A stretch of 64,000 nt of DNA from Rhizobium sp. LC145 (GTDB lineage Bacteria > Pseudomonadota > Alphaproteobacteria > Rhizobiales > Rhizobiaceae), in NCBI RefSeq assembly GCF_001005825.1, contig NZ_LBHV01000012.1, positions 1 through 64,000 on the forward strand, given 5' to 3'. The position numbers and the translations under genes were made by a program. The notes below the pieces were generated by a model. The model saw nothing but the letters and a program-made list of their open reading frames with translations. It had not been told where the DNA came from and did not search any database. Of the stretch, positions 1 to 8,910 are shown piece after piece; position 1 is the stretch's first letter; each line of letters opens with the position of its first letter.

Positions 1-842
1 ACCGCAGTAAGGTCACCAAGCTTTGGGGCAATTCGCCCGCCGGCCTGTTCGGATATTCGCATCTGCTTGGCGGCTACAGCGGCGGTCAGGCAGAGTATCT
101 GCGCGTTCCCTATGCGGATGTCGGGCCCATTAAGGTTCCGGAGGGGCTTTCGGACGAACAGGTACTCTTTCTCTCCGACATCTTTCCGACCGGCTACATG
201 GCCGCCGAGTTCTGCGATATCCAGCCAGGAGATACGATCGCCGTCTGGGGCTGCGGCCCCGTCGGCCAGATGGCAATCCGTTCCGCCTTCCTGCTTGGGG
301 CCGAGCGGGTGCTTGCGATCGACACGGTGCCGGAACGGCTGGCGCTCGCAGCCTCGGCAGGTGCATTGACCTTGGATTTCCTGGAAGAGGATATCTACGA
401 TCGGATCATGGAGTTGACCCATGGCCGCGGCGCGGACGCCTGTATCGATGCGGTCGGCACGGAAGCGAATGCTTCGGCGAGTTGGGATTCGCGCTGGGAC
501 CGGATCAAGGTCGCCACTTTCATGGGCACCGACCGACCACATGTTCTGCGCCAAGCGATCCATTGCTGCCGCAACTTCGGCACCGTCTCCATCGTCGGCG
601 TCTATGGCGGGTTCCTTGACAAGGTTCCAATGGGCTCGGCCATCAATCGCGGCCTGACGTTCCGGATGGCCCAGACGCCGGTGCAGCATTATCTGCCGAC
701 CCTCATGGGGCGCATCGAGAGAGGCGAGATCGACCCGTCCTTCGTCATCACGCACCGCGCGACGTTGGAAGAAGGCCCCGACCTCTACAAGACCTTCCGC
801 GACAAGCAGGACGGCTGCATTAAGGTCGTCATGAAACCGTAG
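1..842 (+). CDS. Zinc-dependent alcohol/formaldehyde dehydrogenase-like protein (5' end outside window)
   Basis: Only the C-terminal part, about 280 residues, is in the window; the reading frame is open from base 3. The visible part holds the Rossmann nucleotide-binding fold, with GCGPVG near the start of the cofactor-binding domain and a following acidic AIDTVPERL strand typical of NAD binding. The N-terminal catalytic zinc site is outside the window and cannot be checked. The spacing and the insert rich in Trp and Asp (SWDSRWDRIK) resemble the glutathione-independent formaldehyde dehydrogenase branch of the MDR superfamily. It ends 11 bases before the SDR gene that follows on the same strand, so the two are probably co-transcribed. 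Family is certain; substrate is not. Confidence 0.9.
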   Translation, partial: RSKVTKLWGNSPAGLFGYSHLLGGYSGGQAEYLRVPYADVGPIKVPEGLSDEQVLFLSDIFPTGYMAAEFCDIQPGDTIAVWGCGPVGQMAIRSAFLLGAERVLAIDTVPERLALAASAGALTLDFLEEDIYDRIMELTHGRGADACIDAVGTEANASASWDSRWDRIKVATFMGTDRPHVLRQAIHCCRNFGTVSIVGVYGGFLDKVPMGSAINRGLTFRMAQTPVQHYLPTLMGRIERGEIDPSFVITHRATLEEGPDLYKTFRDKQDGCIKVVMKP

Positions 843-853
843 AGGAGAAGACC

Positions 854-1654
854 ATGAACCCCGTTGAATCAAGCAAGGGCCTTGCGGTCGTCACCGGGGC
901 ATCAACCGGTATCGGCTACGAATTGGCCAAATGCGCCGCGCAGGATGGCTACGACCTTGCGATCGCAGCCGACGAGCCGCGGATTCAGGAAGCGGCAATG
1001 AAGCTCAGGGAGTTCGGCGTGGAGGTCGAAGCCATGCAGGTGGATCTTTCCACCCGGGATGGCGTGCGCCGTTTCGTGGCGGGCATCTCCGCGCTCGGCC
1101 GGCCGGTCGACCTTCTGATGGCCAATGCGGGCCGGGGCCTCGGCAGCGGCTTTCTCGACGAAGACATCTATGCCATGCAACGGGTCGTCGATACCAATAT
1201 CAGCGGTGCGCTGGCCCTCGTTCACGACATCGGAAACCGCATGCGGGCGCAAGGCCGGGGCCGTATCCTTTTCACCGGCTCAATCGCCGGCTTCACGCCC
1301 GGTACGTTCCAGGCGGTCTACAACAGCACGAAAGCCTTCATCAACTCCTTCTCCCTGGCTCTGCGCGAGGAATTGAAGGATACCGGTGTGACGGTCACCT
1401 GCCTGATGCCCGGCGCAACAGACACCGAATTCTTCGAGCGCGCCGACCTGATGGATACGAAGCTCGGCCAGGTGAAAAAGGATGATCCTGCCTTCGTGGC
1501 GAAGATCGGCTACGAGGCCATGATGGACGGCGAAGGCGATGTTGTTGCGGGCTGGAAGAACAAGTTGATGTCGGCCGCTGCCAATATCACGCCGGCCAGC
1601 ATGCTTGCCAAGCAGAATCGCAAGATAGCGGAGCCGGGGTCGGCAAAGGATTGA
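854..1654 (+). CDS. SDR family oxidoreductase
   Basis: A 266-residue classical short-chain dehydrogenase/reductase. The cofactor motif TGASTGIG lies near residue 15, the NAG-type strand appears as ANAGRG, and the catalytic Ser-Tyr-Lys set is visible as FTGSIAG followed by YNSTK. A GAGGAGA ribosome site precedes the ATG. It follows the alcohol dehydrogenase gene by 11 bases, so the pair may oxidise or reduce a shared alcohol/aldehyde. The C-terminal extension with the MLAKQNRKIAEP tail resembles SDRs often annotated as oxidoreductases of unknown substrate. Nothing in the sequence identifies the substrate. Confidence 0.92.
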   Translation: MNPVESSKGLAVVTGASTGIGYELAKCAAQDGYDLAIAADEPRIQEAAMKLREFGVEVEAMQVDLSTRDGVRRFVAGISALGRPVDLLMANAGRGLGSGFLDEDIYAMQRVVDTNISGALALVHDIGNRMRAQGRGRILFTGSIAGFTPGTFQAVYNSTKAFINSFSLALREELKDTGVTVTCLMPGATDTEFFERADLMDTKLGQVKKDDPAFVAKIGYEAMMDGEGDVVAGWKNKLMSAAANITPASMLAKQNRKIAEPGSAKD

Positions 1655-1899
1655 CAGCGGGGAACTCTGAGGCAGAAGCCCGATAGCAAAGACTTACTCG
1701 CCGCTGATGGTGCGGAAGATAACCTGTGGAAACGTCGGCTGGCGCGCCCGCGGTCTTTTCTGGATCAATCACCGACGCGTTTCGGCAAGGGCTGACTGAC
1801 CCGTGCAGAACATGCGATCTCAACGTCAGTACAGGCGGCTGTGGCAAGGAACCAGCAGAACGACGGCACGTTGATCATCCATTCCACAGAGGATCATCC

Positions 1900-3210
1900 T
1901 TGAACTCGGTCTTAGATCGTATCATCCCAGGCGAAGAAATCTCCAAGAAGCCCCTCCGACGTTGGCGCCGAGCTGCCGTTTTCAAGCAACTCGGTCCGGG
2001 TCTCGTCACGGGAGCAGCCGACGACGATCCAAGCGGTATAGCTACCTATTCCCAGGCTGGCGCCCAATTTGGCTTCAACATGCTCTGGACGATGCTGTTG
2101 ACCTATCCGTTGATGACGGCAGTTCAGCTCGTGAGTGGCAAAATTGGCCGCGTCACCGGATGCGGCCTCGCCAAAAACCTGGGCGATGTCCTTCCGAAAT
2201 CGATAGTGCTTCTGCTTGTTGTCCTTCTGTTCACGGCCAATACGATCAACATCGGCGCCAATCTCGCTGCAATGGGTGCGGCCGCTCAACTGGTGGTGGG
2301 AGGACCAGCCTTTCCGTTTACGATCTTCTTTGCGCTTGTGTCTTTGGGACTTCAGCTGTTCATCTCCTACGAACGGTATGCGCGGTACCTGAAATGGCTC
2401 ACGCTGGTCCTGCTGTCCTATGTGGCCGTCCTCTTCGTAGCAGAGGTCGATTGGCTGGCTGCAGCGCAAGGTTTTGTGCTGCCGTCCTTTCCGCTTACCG
2501 GCGAAAGCTTCACCGTCATCGTCGCGATTCTAGGAACAACCATCAGCCCCTATCTATTCTTCTGGCAAAGCTCGCAGGAAGTCGAGGAAATCGATCAGCA
2601 CCCAAAAGCCAAAGCGCTGACCGAGGCGCCTGACCAGGCCAAAAAGGAGTTGAAGCGAATACGCCTAGACACTTTTGCAGGCATGGCGATTTCCAACCTG
2701 GTCGCGATCGCCATCATGATGAGCACGGCGGCAACCCTGCATGAGGCAGGAAAGACCGAAATCGGCAGCGCTGCCGATGTGGCGGAGGCCCTCCGACCAA
2801 TTGCTGGAAATTTCGCTTTCATGCTGTTCAGCCTCGGCATTATCGGCACCGGGCTGCTTTCCTTGCCGGTGCTGGCCGGTTCCGCCGCCTACGCATTCGG
2901 TGAATCACAGGGATGGAAGTGCGGTCTCGAGAACAAGCCGTGGGAGGCGATCGGGTTCTATGCGGTCATCACCGTCGCCGTCCTTCTCGGGCTCGGCATC
3001 GGTTTTTCGCCAATCGATCCCATCAAGGCGTTGTTCTGGAGCGCGGTGATCAATGGCTTTGTGGCGGTTCCGATCATGGCGGGAATGATGATCGTGGCCA
3101 GCCGTCGCGATCAGATGGGCCGCTTTACGGTGTCGCTTCCTGTTTTGCTATTCGGATGGGCGGCAACCAGTGTGATGGCTCTCGCGGCCGTCGTGATGCT
3201 GATTTTTTGA
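1900..3210 (+). CDS. NRAMP-family divalent metal transporter, non-canonical clade
   Basis: About 436 residues with some 11 hydrophobic segments. The proposed TTG start at 1900 has an AGAGGA site six bases upstream; an in-frame ATG at 1726 would add 58 residues that look non-coding (Cys/Gly/Arg-rich, no family match). The TM1 metal motif reads DDDPSG (about residues 41-46) where classical MntH/NRAMP has DPGN. In TM6 the sequence reads TTISPYLFFW (about residues 212-221) where classical members have a Met-Pro-His core, so the soft sulfur ligand is absent. In characterised NRAMPs that Met favours Mn/Fe/Cd over Mg/Ca, so this protein may move a harder ion such as Mg or Mn; that is inference. No signal or soluble domain is fused. 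Confidence 0.85.
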   Translation: MNSVLDRIIPGEEISKKPLRRWRRAAVFKQLGPGLVTGAADDDPSGIATYSQAGAQFGFNMLWTMLLTYPLMTAVQLVSGKIGRVTGCGLAKNLGDVLPKSIVLLLVVLLFTANTINIGANLAAMGAAAQLVVGGPAFPFTIFFALVSLGLQLFISYERYARYLKWLTLVLLSYVAVLFVAEVDWLAAAQGFVLPSFPLTGESFTVIVAILGTTISPYLFFWQSSQEVEEIDQHPKAKALTEAPDQAKKELKRIRLDTFAGMAISNLVAIAIMMSTAATLHEAGKTEIGSAADVAEALRPIAGNFAFMLFSLGIIGTGLLSLPVLAGSAAYAFGESQGWKCGLENKPWEAIGFYAVITVAVLLGLGIGFSPIDPIKALFWSAVINGFVAVPIMAGMMIVASRRDQMGRFTVSLPVLLFGWAATSVMALAAVVMLIF

Positions 3211-3229
3211 GCGAGAGGATAGTCAAGCT

Positions 3230-3315
3230 CTACAGCCGGCTTGCAAGAAGGGGTCGTGCCGGTTCGTGCTCGGCCATCTTCGCGACGAGAAAATCGAGGA
3301 AAGCGCGCACACAGA
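3230..3315 (-). pseudogene. Remnant of a LysR regulator C-terminus
   Basis: On the minus strand this stretch encodes CVRAFLDFLVAKMAEH followed by a short tail and stop. The pattern (V-R-x-F-[LI]-D-F-L) is the typical last helix of LysR-type regulators, but nothing upstream in any frame continues the effector domain; the preceding residues are Ser/Arg-rich shadow sequence. I read it as the last roughly 20 codons of a deleted lysR gene stranded between the NRAMP and glxA-like genes. The match is short, so confidence is moderate. Confidence 0.4.
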
Positions 3316-3456
3316 CATGGCTGAACCACCGAAGTGGGGCACCTCGCCGCCCGGCGGTCGAGAGGGCGGAAGCGAACCGACTGCTTCTGTACTCCAGGCC
3401 CGTTGACGGACATTTGTCGTAGTATGAGTTAAGCTGAGCTTTGCATCTAGCACGGC

Positions 3457-4428
3457 TCACCTGCTCGTATGGGTCTCGCGGAAAAGGCGAGGCGTCACGC
3501 CGAAGCGTCTTTGGAAGACCTGCGTGAAGCGAGCGGTCGGCGCAAGTCCCACCCGCCTTGCGATTTCCTTCAACGGGAGTTCTTGGGAGAGCAAGATACG
3601 CGCCGCGTCCAGCCGCACGGTCTCGATATACTGTGCCGGCGTCTCGCCTATCGCAGCGACAAACCGTCTGTAAAACGTCCGCTCCGAGAGGCCGACCTTG
3701 GCCGCAAGGCTCGGCACGTCCAGCGCGGTATCGAGATTGGCCTGTGCCCACACCAGGAGATCGGCAAAAGGACCATCGGCTTTCGCCTGGGCACGCAGCA
3801 GCGGGCTGAACTGAGACTGATAGCCGGGGCGGCGTGCGTAGAGGACGAGGCGCTTGGCGACCCGACTTGCAAGCGCGCTGCCGAGATCCTCGCTGACCAT
3901 GGCGAGGGCCATGTCAATACCGGTGGTCACTCCGGCCGATGTCCAGACGTTGCCGTCGACGACATAGAGTGCATCGGCGTCGACCGTAAGGGAGGGGTAG
4001 AGTCGCGCGAGCGGTTCGCAGGCGCTCCAGTGTGTGGCAACACGCTTGCCGTCTACCAGTCCCGCCGCTGCGAGCACAAAGGTGCCGGCGCAAACCGACC
4101 CGAGTCGTCTGACGGACGAGGCGCTCCGCGATAACCACCACCGTAATTCCGGCGTCCGGGTCGCTGCGGTGACCGCGCCGGCCTCCGCCCCGGCCACCAG
4201 GATTGTGTCAATCCGTCGTGGCACCTTCGTCAGTGCTTTGGTTTCGACGACGACACCGCTGCTACTCGGCACCGCCCCGCCAGTCGGCGAGGCCAAATGC
4301 ACGGTATAGCGTGCAGGCTCTCCATCTTCCGCGAGTGCGTGATTGGCGGATGCGAAAACGGACGCCGGGCCGGTCGCATCCAGCAATTCGAAGTCCTGAT
4401 AGACGGTAATGACGACATGATACAGCAC
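3457..4428 (-). CDS. GlxA-family regulator (DJ-1/PfpI domain plus AraC-type HTH)
   Basis: A 323-residue two-domain transcription factor. Residues 1-190 form a DJ-1/PfpI (class I glutamine amidotransferase-like) domain with the nucleophile elbow GSVCAGTF placing Cys at about residue 113 and a nearby THW motif. Residues about 220-320 form a double helix-turn-helix of AraC type (LAAKVGLSERTFYRRF and IARRVGLAPTARFTQVFQRRFG). The start is a GTG with no strong ribosome site. A perfect 10-base inverted repeat begins at the next base upstream. It is divergent from the membrane-protein gene at 4534, its most likely target besides itself. The ligand is unknown. Confidence 0.9.
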   Translation of the reverse strand: MLYHVVITVYQDFELLDATGPASVFASANHALAEDGEPARYTVHLASPTGGAVPSSSGVVVETKALTKVPRRIDTILVAGAEAGAVTAATRTPELRWWLSRSASSVRRLGSVCAGTFVLAAAGLVDGKRVATHWSACEPLARLYPSLTVDADALYVVDGNVWTSAGVTTGIDMALAMVSEDLGSALASRVAKRLVLYARRPGYQSQFSPLLRAQAKADGPFADLLVWAQANLDTALDVPSLAAKVGLSERTFYRRFVAAIGETPAQYIETVRLDAARILLSQELPLKEIARRVGLAPTARFTQVFQRRFGVTPRLFRETHTSR

Positions 4429-4463
4429 TGGCAGGAATTAGCATCCTTTTGTCATTCCTGCCA
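4429..4463. promoter_or_regulatory. Inverted repeat between glxA-like gene and membrane-protein gene
   Basis: TGGCAGGAAT at 4429-4438 is repeated exactly in inverse complement (ATTCCTGCCA) at 4454-4463, with a 15-base spacer. The left arm touches the GTG start of the regulator. It fits an operator for autoregulation and for control of the divergent gene. A hairpin in the regulator mRNA leader is the alternative. Confidence 0.55.
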
Positions 4464-4533
4464 ACTCTGTGCGCCTGCTAGTGTTCGCACTGGTGGTCGG
4501 CCTAGGACCGCGCCACCGCAAGGAGGAGCAATC

Positions 4534-5136
4534 ATGACTGAAACATCGGAAACATCAAAGTCAGCGCCCGAATCCCCCACGTCGGGCTGGCGGTCGATAC
4601 AATGGTGGCCCGCGGCTATTGGCCTGGCATTCGCAGTTTTCGTTTCGATCGATCTGCTCAATGGTTCGGAGCATGGCACGGACTTAGCTGCGATCGTCGT
4701 CGCCTCAGGCCTTGTGTACCTGGCAGCGGCTGCCTTGGAGATTCCATGGGTTTCCTGGCCAGTATTCCTGCTATCGGTGGCAGTGATCACCGTCGCAAGG
4801 TTCGGCCTCATACCGTTTGATGCGACATGGGCGATGCTTATCGTCGCCGCCCTCTTTGCGGTCTATGGCGTGATCCGGGCTCTGAGACGTCCTAACCGCG
4901 AACTGCCGCTGCAAGCCATCGCAATGGTCGTCTTCGGTGGTTTAGCCACCGTGGCCCTCTTCATCAGTCCCTTTGTGGGAGCGCTGCTGGTCGCGGCGGG
5001 ACTGGTCGCACATGCTGGCTGGGACGTCTATCACCATGTCAAGAACAAGGTCGTCGTACGGTCGATGGCAGAGTTCTGCTTCGTGCTGGACACTGCTCTC
5101 GCGATGGTCATCGTCTTGGCAACACTGAGAGGCTGA
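4534..5136 (+). CDS. Small integral membrane protein of unknown function
   Basis: A 200-residue protein whose ATG has an AGGAGG site eight bases upstream. A polar N-terminus of about 20 residues rich in Ser, Thr and Glu is followed by roughly six hydrophobic segments (around residues 25-40, 50-65, 70-88, 93-110, 125-150 and 180-198). A short loop, HAGWDVYHHVKNKVVVRSMAEFCF, carries several His residues between the last two segments and could bind a ligand or metal. It is divergent from the GlxA-type regulator. No transporter or enzyme family is recognisable, so its role is left open. Confidence 0.8.
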   Translation: MTETSETSKSAPESPTSGWRSIQWWPAAIGLAFAVFVSIDLLNGSEHGTDLAAIVVASGLVYLAAAALEIPWVSWPVFLLSVAVITVARFGLIPFDATWAMLIVAALFAVYGVIRALRRPNRELPLQAIAMVVFGGLATVALFISPFVGALLVAAGLVAHAGWDVYHHVKNKVVVRSMAEFCFVLDTALAMVIVLATLRG

Positions 5137-5164
5137 GACGCGCAGTCTGCCCTACGCTGCGGCG

Positions 5165-5974
5165 TTAAGGTTGATCTCGATGCGCTCGCGCTGCGGCGTC
5201 CTCGGGGCGAGATGCCGTTAGGACAAAGCGGCGGTACAACCGCGTCCGCAACCGGTTTCTCAGGTCGGGGGTGCTGCGCTGCGCAACCGCGATCGGCAGG
5301 TGGGAAGGAAAATGGATATTGGAAAAGCCGGCGGCCTCAACGAGAGGTTTCAGACCTTCGGCAGTGAGCCCGTCGCTGAACGGCAGGCGCGTCATGATGT
5401 TCGCATGTTTCTCGCTCATGGCTCCGTCGTAGTAGGGATCGTGCCCGATAAAGCACTCGATCGCGCGGACCGCGAGACTTGCAATCCGCCCGACGGGCGT
5501 CGGCTTCGTCCAGTCGCCGTCGAAGACAAGTAGCTTTCCACCCGGTTTCAGCACGCGAAACCAGTCAGAGAGTGCCTGTTCCGGCTCCGTCAATGTCCAG
5601 ACGAGATGGCGGCAGATCACCGCATCATAGGTCTGATCGGGCTCCATCGTCCGCTCGGCATCGGCCAGGATAAAGTGGGCGCGCTCATTGCCGGCATGTT
5701 TGGTGCGCGCAACGCCGAGCATGGCCTCGGAGAAATCGAGCGCCATTACCTCATGGCCGAGCGAAAGGAGGACATTGGTCACCTCGCCGGTACCGCAGGC
5801 GAGTTCCAGCACCTTCTGTGGGGCCGGTCCGATCGCCTCGCGCACGGCAGCCGCCCAGGCGTCCAGTTCCGGACCCGGTGGGATGCGGTGGCCGAAGGCG
5901 AGGTCGAAGGTCGCCGAGCGCCGCGACCAGTACTCCCGAATATCTTCCTTCAGATCATGATTGCGCATGTCCAT
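5165..5974 (-). CDS. Class I SAM-dependent methyltransferase
   Basis: 269 residues. The SAM-binding motif I reads LELACGTGEVT at about residues 55-65, followed by the acidic motif II strand ALDFSEAML, then AVICRHLVWTL and LKPGGKLLVFDGDW, as in Methyltransf_11/25 enzymes. The start lies four bases after the stop of the ABC ATPase gene, making this the last gene of a run of seven minus-strand genes. The acceptor is unknown. Its position behind a FecBCD-type transporter suggests it modifies the imported small molecule, for example a metallophore, but this is inference. Confidence 0.9.
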   Translation of the reverse strand: MDMRNHDLKEDIREYWSRRSATFDLAFGHRIPPGPELDAWAAAVREAIGPAPQKVLELACGTGEVTNVLLSLGHEVMALDFSEAMLGVARTKHAGNERAHFILADAERTMEPDQTYDAVICRHLVWTLTEPEQALSDWFRVLKPGGKLLVFDGDWTKPTPVGRIASLAVRAIECFIGHDPYYDGAMSEKHANIMTRLPFSDGLTAEGLKPLVEAAGFSNIHFPSHLPIAVAQRSTPDLRNRLRTRLYRRFVLTASRPEDAAARAHRDQP

Positions 5975-5978
5975 CGGT

Positions 5979-6797
5979 TCAGGTTCCTATTGTGGAGAAG
6001 TTTCTGCGCTGTCTTGTCGACACACGCCTTTGCGCCTGCCGCGTCAGGAAGCGGATGTTACAAGTGCCGCCATCATACTGCTCGATCTCGACATCAACGC
6101 CGAAGACTGCGCCGATGCGCTCCTCTGTCAGAACGGCGCGCGGCGCGCCGAGCGCCACAAGGCGCCCCTCCTGCATCACTGCGATCCGGTCGCAGAACAA
6201 GGCCGCGTGATTGAGGTCGTGCAGGGCCGCAACGACGGTCAGGTCCTGCTGATGCACAAGATCGAGCAAGCTGATCTGATGGCCGATATCGAGATGGTTG
6301 GTCGGCTCGTCGAGTAGCAGGATCTCCGGTTGTTGCGCAAGCGCGCGGGCAATGTGCAGCCGCTGTCGCTCGCCGCCCGACAAGGTGTGCCAGGACCGCC
6401 CGGCCAGATGCATCATATCGACATTTTCGAGGGCGCCATCGACAATCCGGTCGTCTTCGGACGACCAAGACGACAGCGCGCCGAGAAAAGGCGTGCGGCC
6501 GAGTTCGACCGCTTGCCGCGCCGTTATTCGTTCCCCTGTCTCCGCCTGCTGCTCGACGAACGCCAGACGCTGGGCGACGGCACGCCGACCAAGCTCCCCG
6601 ATTGGTGCGCCATCCAGGAAGACTGCACCCGACTTCGGTTTACGGATGCCGGCAAGCAGCGACATCAGGCTCGTCTTCCCGGAACCGTTGGGACCGATGA
6701 TGCCGAGGAACTCGCCCTTCTCTACCGTCAGCGAGACGTCTGTGAGGATTTCGATCCCTCCGGCGGCCCAGGAAACGCTGTTGACTGAAAGCGTCAT
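5979..6797 (-). CDS. ABC transporter ATP-binding protein, FecE/BtuD type
   Basis: A 272-residue ATPase. Walker A reads GPNGSGKT near residue 37, the signature is LSGGERQR, and Walker B is EILLLDEPTNHLD. The THLDIGHQ region and overall length match the ATPases of iron-siderophore, haem and cobalamin importers. Its start overlaps the permease stop by four bases (ATGA), indicating translational coupling. The C-terminus extends past the usual end as VSTRQRRNFSTIGT. It would energise the permease encoded just upstream. Confidence 0.93.
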   Translation of the reverse strand: MTLSVNSVSWAAGGIEILTDVSLTVEKGEFLGIIGPNGSGKTSLMSLLAGIRKPKSGAVFLDGAPIGELGRRAVAQRLAFVEQQAETGERITARQAVELGRTPFLGALSSWSSEDDRIVDGALENVDMMHLAGRSWHTLSGGERQRLHIARALAQQPEILLLDEPTNHLDIGHQISLLDLVHQQDLTVVAALHDLNHAALFCDRIAVMQEGRLVALGAPRAVLTEERIGAVFGVDVEIEQYDGGTCNIRFLTRQAQRRVSTRQRRNFSTIGT

Positions 6798-7822
6798 GCG
6801 CGCGCCCTCTTCTGACTGAGAATAAGAGCAAAGGCGGGAGCGCCGATGAGCGCGGTGATGACGCCGATAGGCAGGACCTGCCCGGGAATAAGCGTGCGCG
6901 AGAGGATATCGGCGACAATCATGAAGACGGCACCGATCAGCGCGGATGCTGGAAGTAGGACACCGTGGCGAACACCCACGAGCATCCGCGCGGCATGCGG
7001 AATGACGAGGCCGACGAATCCGATCGATCCGACGATCGAGACCATGGTGGCCGTCATCATCGCGGCGGCTCCGACTAGGACCAGATAGGTCCGGCGGACA
7101 GAAATGCCGAGAGAGGCCGCCGACTCAGAACCGAAAGTGAAGGCATCAAGCGTGCGCGCATGGAGAAGGCAGATCAAAAGGCCGGCCAGTGCCGCAGGCA
7201 CGGCCAGCGAAGCATCCGGCCAGCGCACACCGGAAAGATTGCCGAGCAACCAGAACATGATGCCCCTGGCCTGTTCGGCCGTCGCCGCCTTGGTGACAAT
7301 GAAAGATGTGAGCGCGTTGAACAGCTGCGAACCTGCGACGCCGGCCAGGATGATCGCCGCCGTGGTGCGCCCGGCTTTCAGTGCGAGCACGCTCACCAGC
7401 AGGAAAGCGATAAGTGCACCGAGAAAGGCACCGAGCGGCAAGGTCAACATGTTGGCTCCAAACCCAAGGATCGCGACGGTGACGGCGCCTGTCGAGGCTC
7501 CAGCAGAGATGCCCAAGATATAGGGATCGGCCAGCGGATTGCGCAGCAGCGATTGCAGCACGGCGCCGGAGAGCGCCAGAGCCGAGCCGCAGGAGGCGGC
7601 GACCACAGCCCGGCTAAGCCGATAGCTCCAGATGATCCCCTCGTCGAGTGGATCCAGAGGATATCCGGCATCCCAGAGACGATTTGCAACCGTCTGCGCA
7701 ACGGCCGAGAACGGGATCGCCGTTTCCCCGATCGCCGCACCAAACCAGAGCACGGTCATGAGAACGACGAGCGCGGCGAAAGCCGCGCCCGTGCGTCCGA
7801 TCGATGCGACCATCCGGTTCAC
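6794..7822 (-). CDS. FecCD-family ABC transporter permease
   Basis: 342 residues with about nine to ten membrane segments. Family landmarks are LRNPLADPYILGISAGASTGA (about residues 90-110), the SLGISVRR coupling region, and GFVGLVIPHAARMLVG near the C-terminus. These mark the BtuC/FhuB/FecCD fold, which imports siderophores, haem, cobalamin and related metal complexes. Start and stop each overlap the neighbouring genes by four bases. Only one permease gene is present, so a homodimer is expected. Confidence 0.93.
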   Translation of the reverse strand: MNRMVASIGRTGAAFAALVVLMTVLWFGAAIGETAIPFSAVAQTVANRLWDAGYPLDPLDEGIIWSYRLSRAVVAASCGSALALSGAVLQSLLRNPLADPYILGISAGASTGAVTVAILGFGANMLTLPLGAFLGALIAFLLVSVLALKAGRTTAAIILAGVAGSQLFNALTSFIVTKAATAEQARGIMFWLLGNLSGVRWPDASLAVPAALAGLLICLLHARTLDAFTFGSESAASLGISVRRTYLVLVGAAAMMTATMVSIVGSIGFVGLVIPHAARMLVGVRHGVLLPASALIGAVFMIVADILSRTLIPGQVLPIGVITALIGAPAFALILSQKRARA

Positions 7823-8853
7823 TGGCCCAGACCGGCTTTGGCAATGCTATCGGCCAGCGCCTCAATGCCGTCGATCGTGCGGATCGTCGGGTTCATGGCC
7901 TGTGCGTCCATGGCAAAGACGTGCCCATTCTTCACCGCGGGCATGAGGCTTGCGACGGGATCGGACTTGAGGAAGTTGAGCTTGGCCTCAAGACTGTCCA
8001 GCGGATATCGCCGCCGCTCCATGGAGCCGGCAACAATGATCGTCGGGTCAGCCTTGGCGATGGTTTCCCAGCCTACGGTCGGCCATTCGTCGTCGGCCGT
8101 GATGATATTCTCGATACCGAGCGCCGACATAATGTATCCGGGGGCACCATTCTTGCCCGCGACATAGGGGTCGGCTTCGGCGGCACTCGAGAACCAAAAG
8201 ACGGCCGACAGCTTGCCCTCGGCTGATGCGACCATGACGCGGGCCGCTTCCTCGCGCTTCCTCAGGTCGGCGACGACCTCCTCGCCTTTTTCCTGGACGT
8301 TGTAAATTTGCGCCAGTTCGCGGATCTCCTGATAGACGAGATCCATAGTGAAGGCCTGATGACGTACACCGTCGCTGGCGGCGGTGTTTTCCTTACCGGC
8401 GCAATCGGACGGAGAGGTGTAGACGGGAATACCAAGTTCCTCGAACTGCTCGGGCTTGGCCACAACCCCTTCCGGGCCGATCTGCCACTGAAACTGCACG
8501 GTGATGATATCCGGCTTCTTGGCAAGCACACTCTCGAAGCTCGGATCGTTGTCCGCGAGACGGTCGATCTCGGCGTTGACATCCTCGTAGCCCTTCAAAA
8601 CCGGCCCGACCCAGAGTGCAGTGCCCGCGACCTTGTCGGCCAGGCCAAGCAGATAAAGGATTTCGGTGCTGCTTTGGCCGATCGATACGGTCCGCGTCGG
8701 TGCCTTCTCGAAAGTCACGGAGCGGCCGCAGTTCTGCAGAGTGAGCGGGTAGGTTGTCTCGGCCGCGAGCGTCTGTCGCCCAACGAGACCAGTTGCAGCC
8801 AAAACAACTGCACTCAGGAGCGTTACATTCACCGAGGGGATTGATGTTCGCAT
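7819..8853 (-). CDS. Periplasmic binding protein of a FecB/BtuF-type ABC importer
   Basis: 344 residues beginning with a signal peptide (about residues 1-30, cut near TLAAET). The mature protein starts with TYPLTLQNCGRSVTF, then APTRTVSIGQSSTEILYLLGL, the class III (TroA/BtuF-like) binding-protein pattern. The NCGR start is shared with a group whose actinobacterial members are often labelled F420-0 transporters without proof. No His-rich loop like that of ZnuA is seen, so a metal complex is likelier than free zinc. The gap to the upstream small gene is only 57 bases, so it probably belongs to the same zinc-regulated transcript. Confidence 0.9.
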   Translation of the reverse strand: MRTSIPSVNVTLLSAVVLAATGLVGRQTLAAETTYPLTLQNCGRSVTFEKAPTRTVSIGQSSTEILYLLGLADKVAGTALWVGPVLKGYEDVNAEIDRLADNDPSFESVLAKKPDIITVQFQWQIGPEGVVAKPEQFEELGIPVYTSPSDCAGKENTAASDGVRHQAFTMDLVYQEIRELAQIYNVQEKGEEVVADLRKREEAARVMVASAEGKLSAVFWFSSAAEADPYVAGKNGAPGYIMSALGIENIITADDEWPTVGWETIAKADPTIIVAGSMERRRYPLDSLEAKLNFLKSDPVASLMPAVKNGHVFAMDAQAMNPTIRTIDGIEALADSIAKAGLGQ

Positions 8854-8910
8854 GGTGGGGTTCTCGATTTCATGAGATGGTTCAAAGGTCGTGTCTGACG
8901 TGGCGAGGCC

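Noticed and set aside
1726..1899. Extended N-terminus for the NRAMP protein
   Set aside because: The extra 58 residues look non-coding, while a TTG at 1900 has a good ribosome site and gives the usual family length.
1655..1899. Possible metal riboswitch upstream of the NRAMP gene
   Set aside because: No conserved core of a known Mn, Mg or guanidine riboswitch could be traced by eye.
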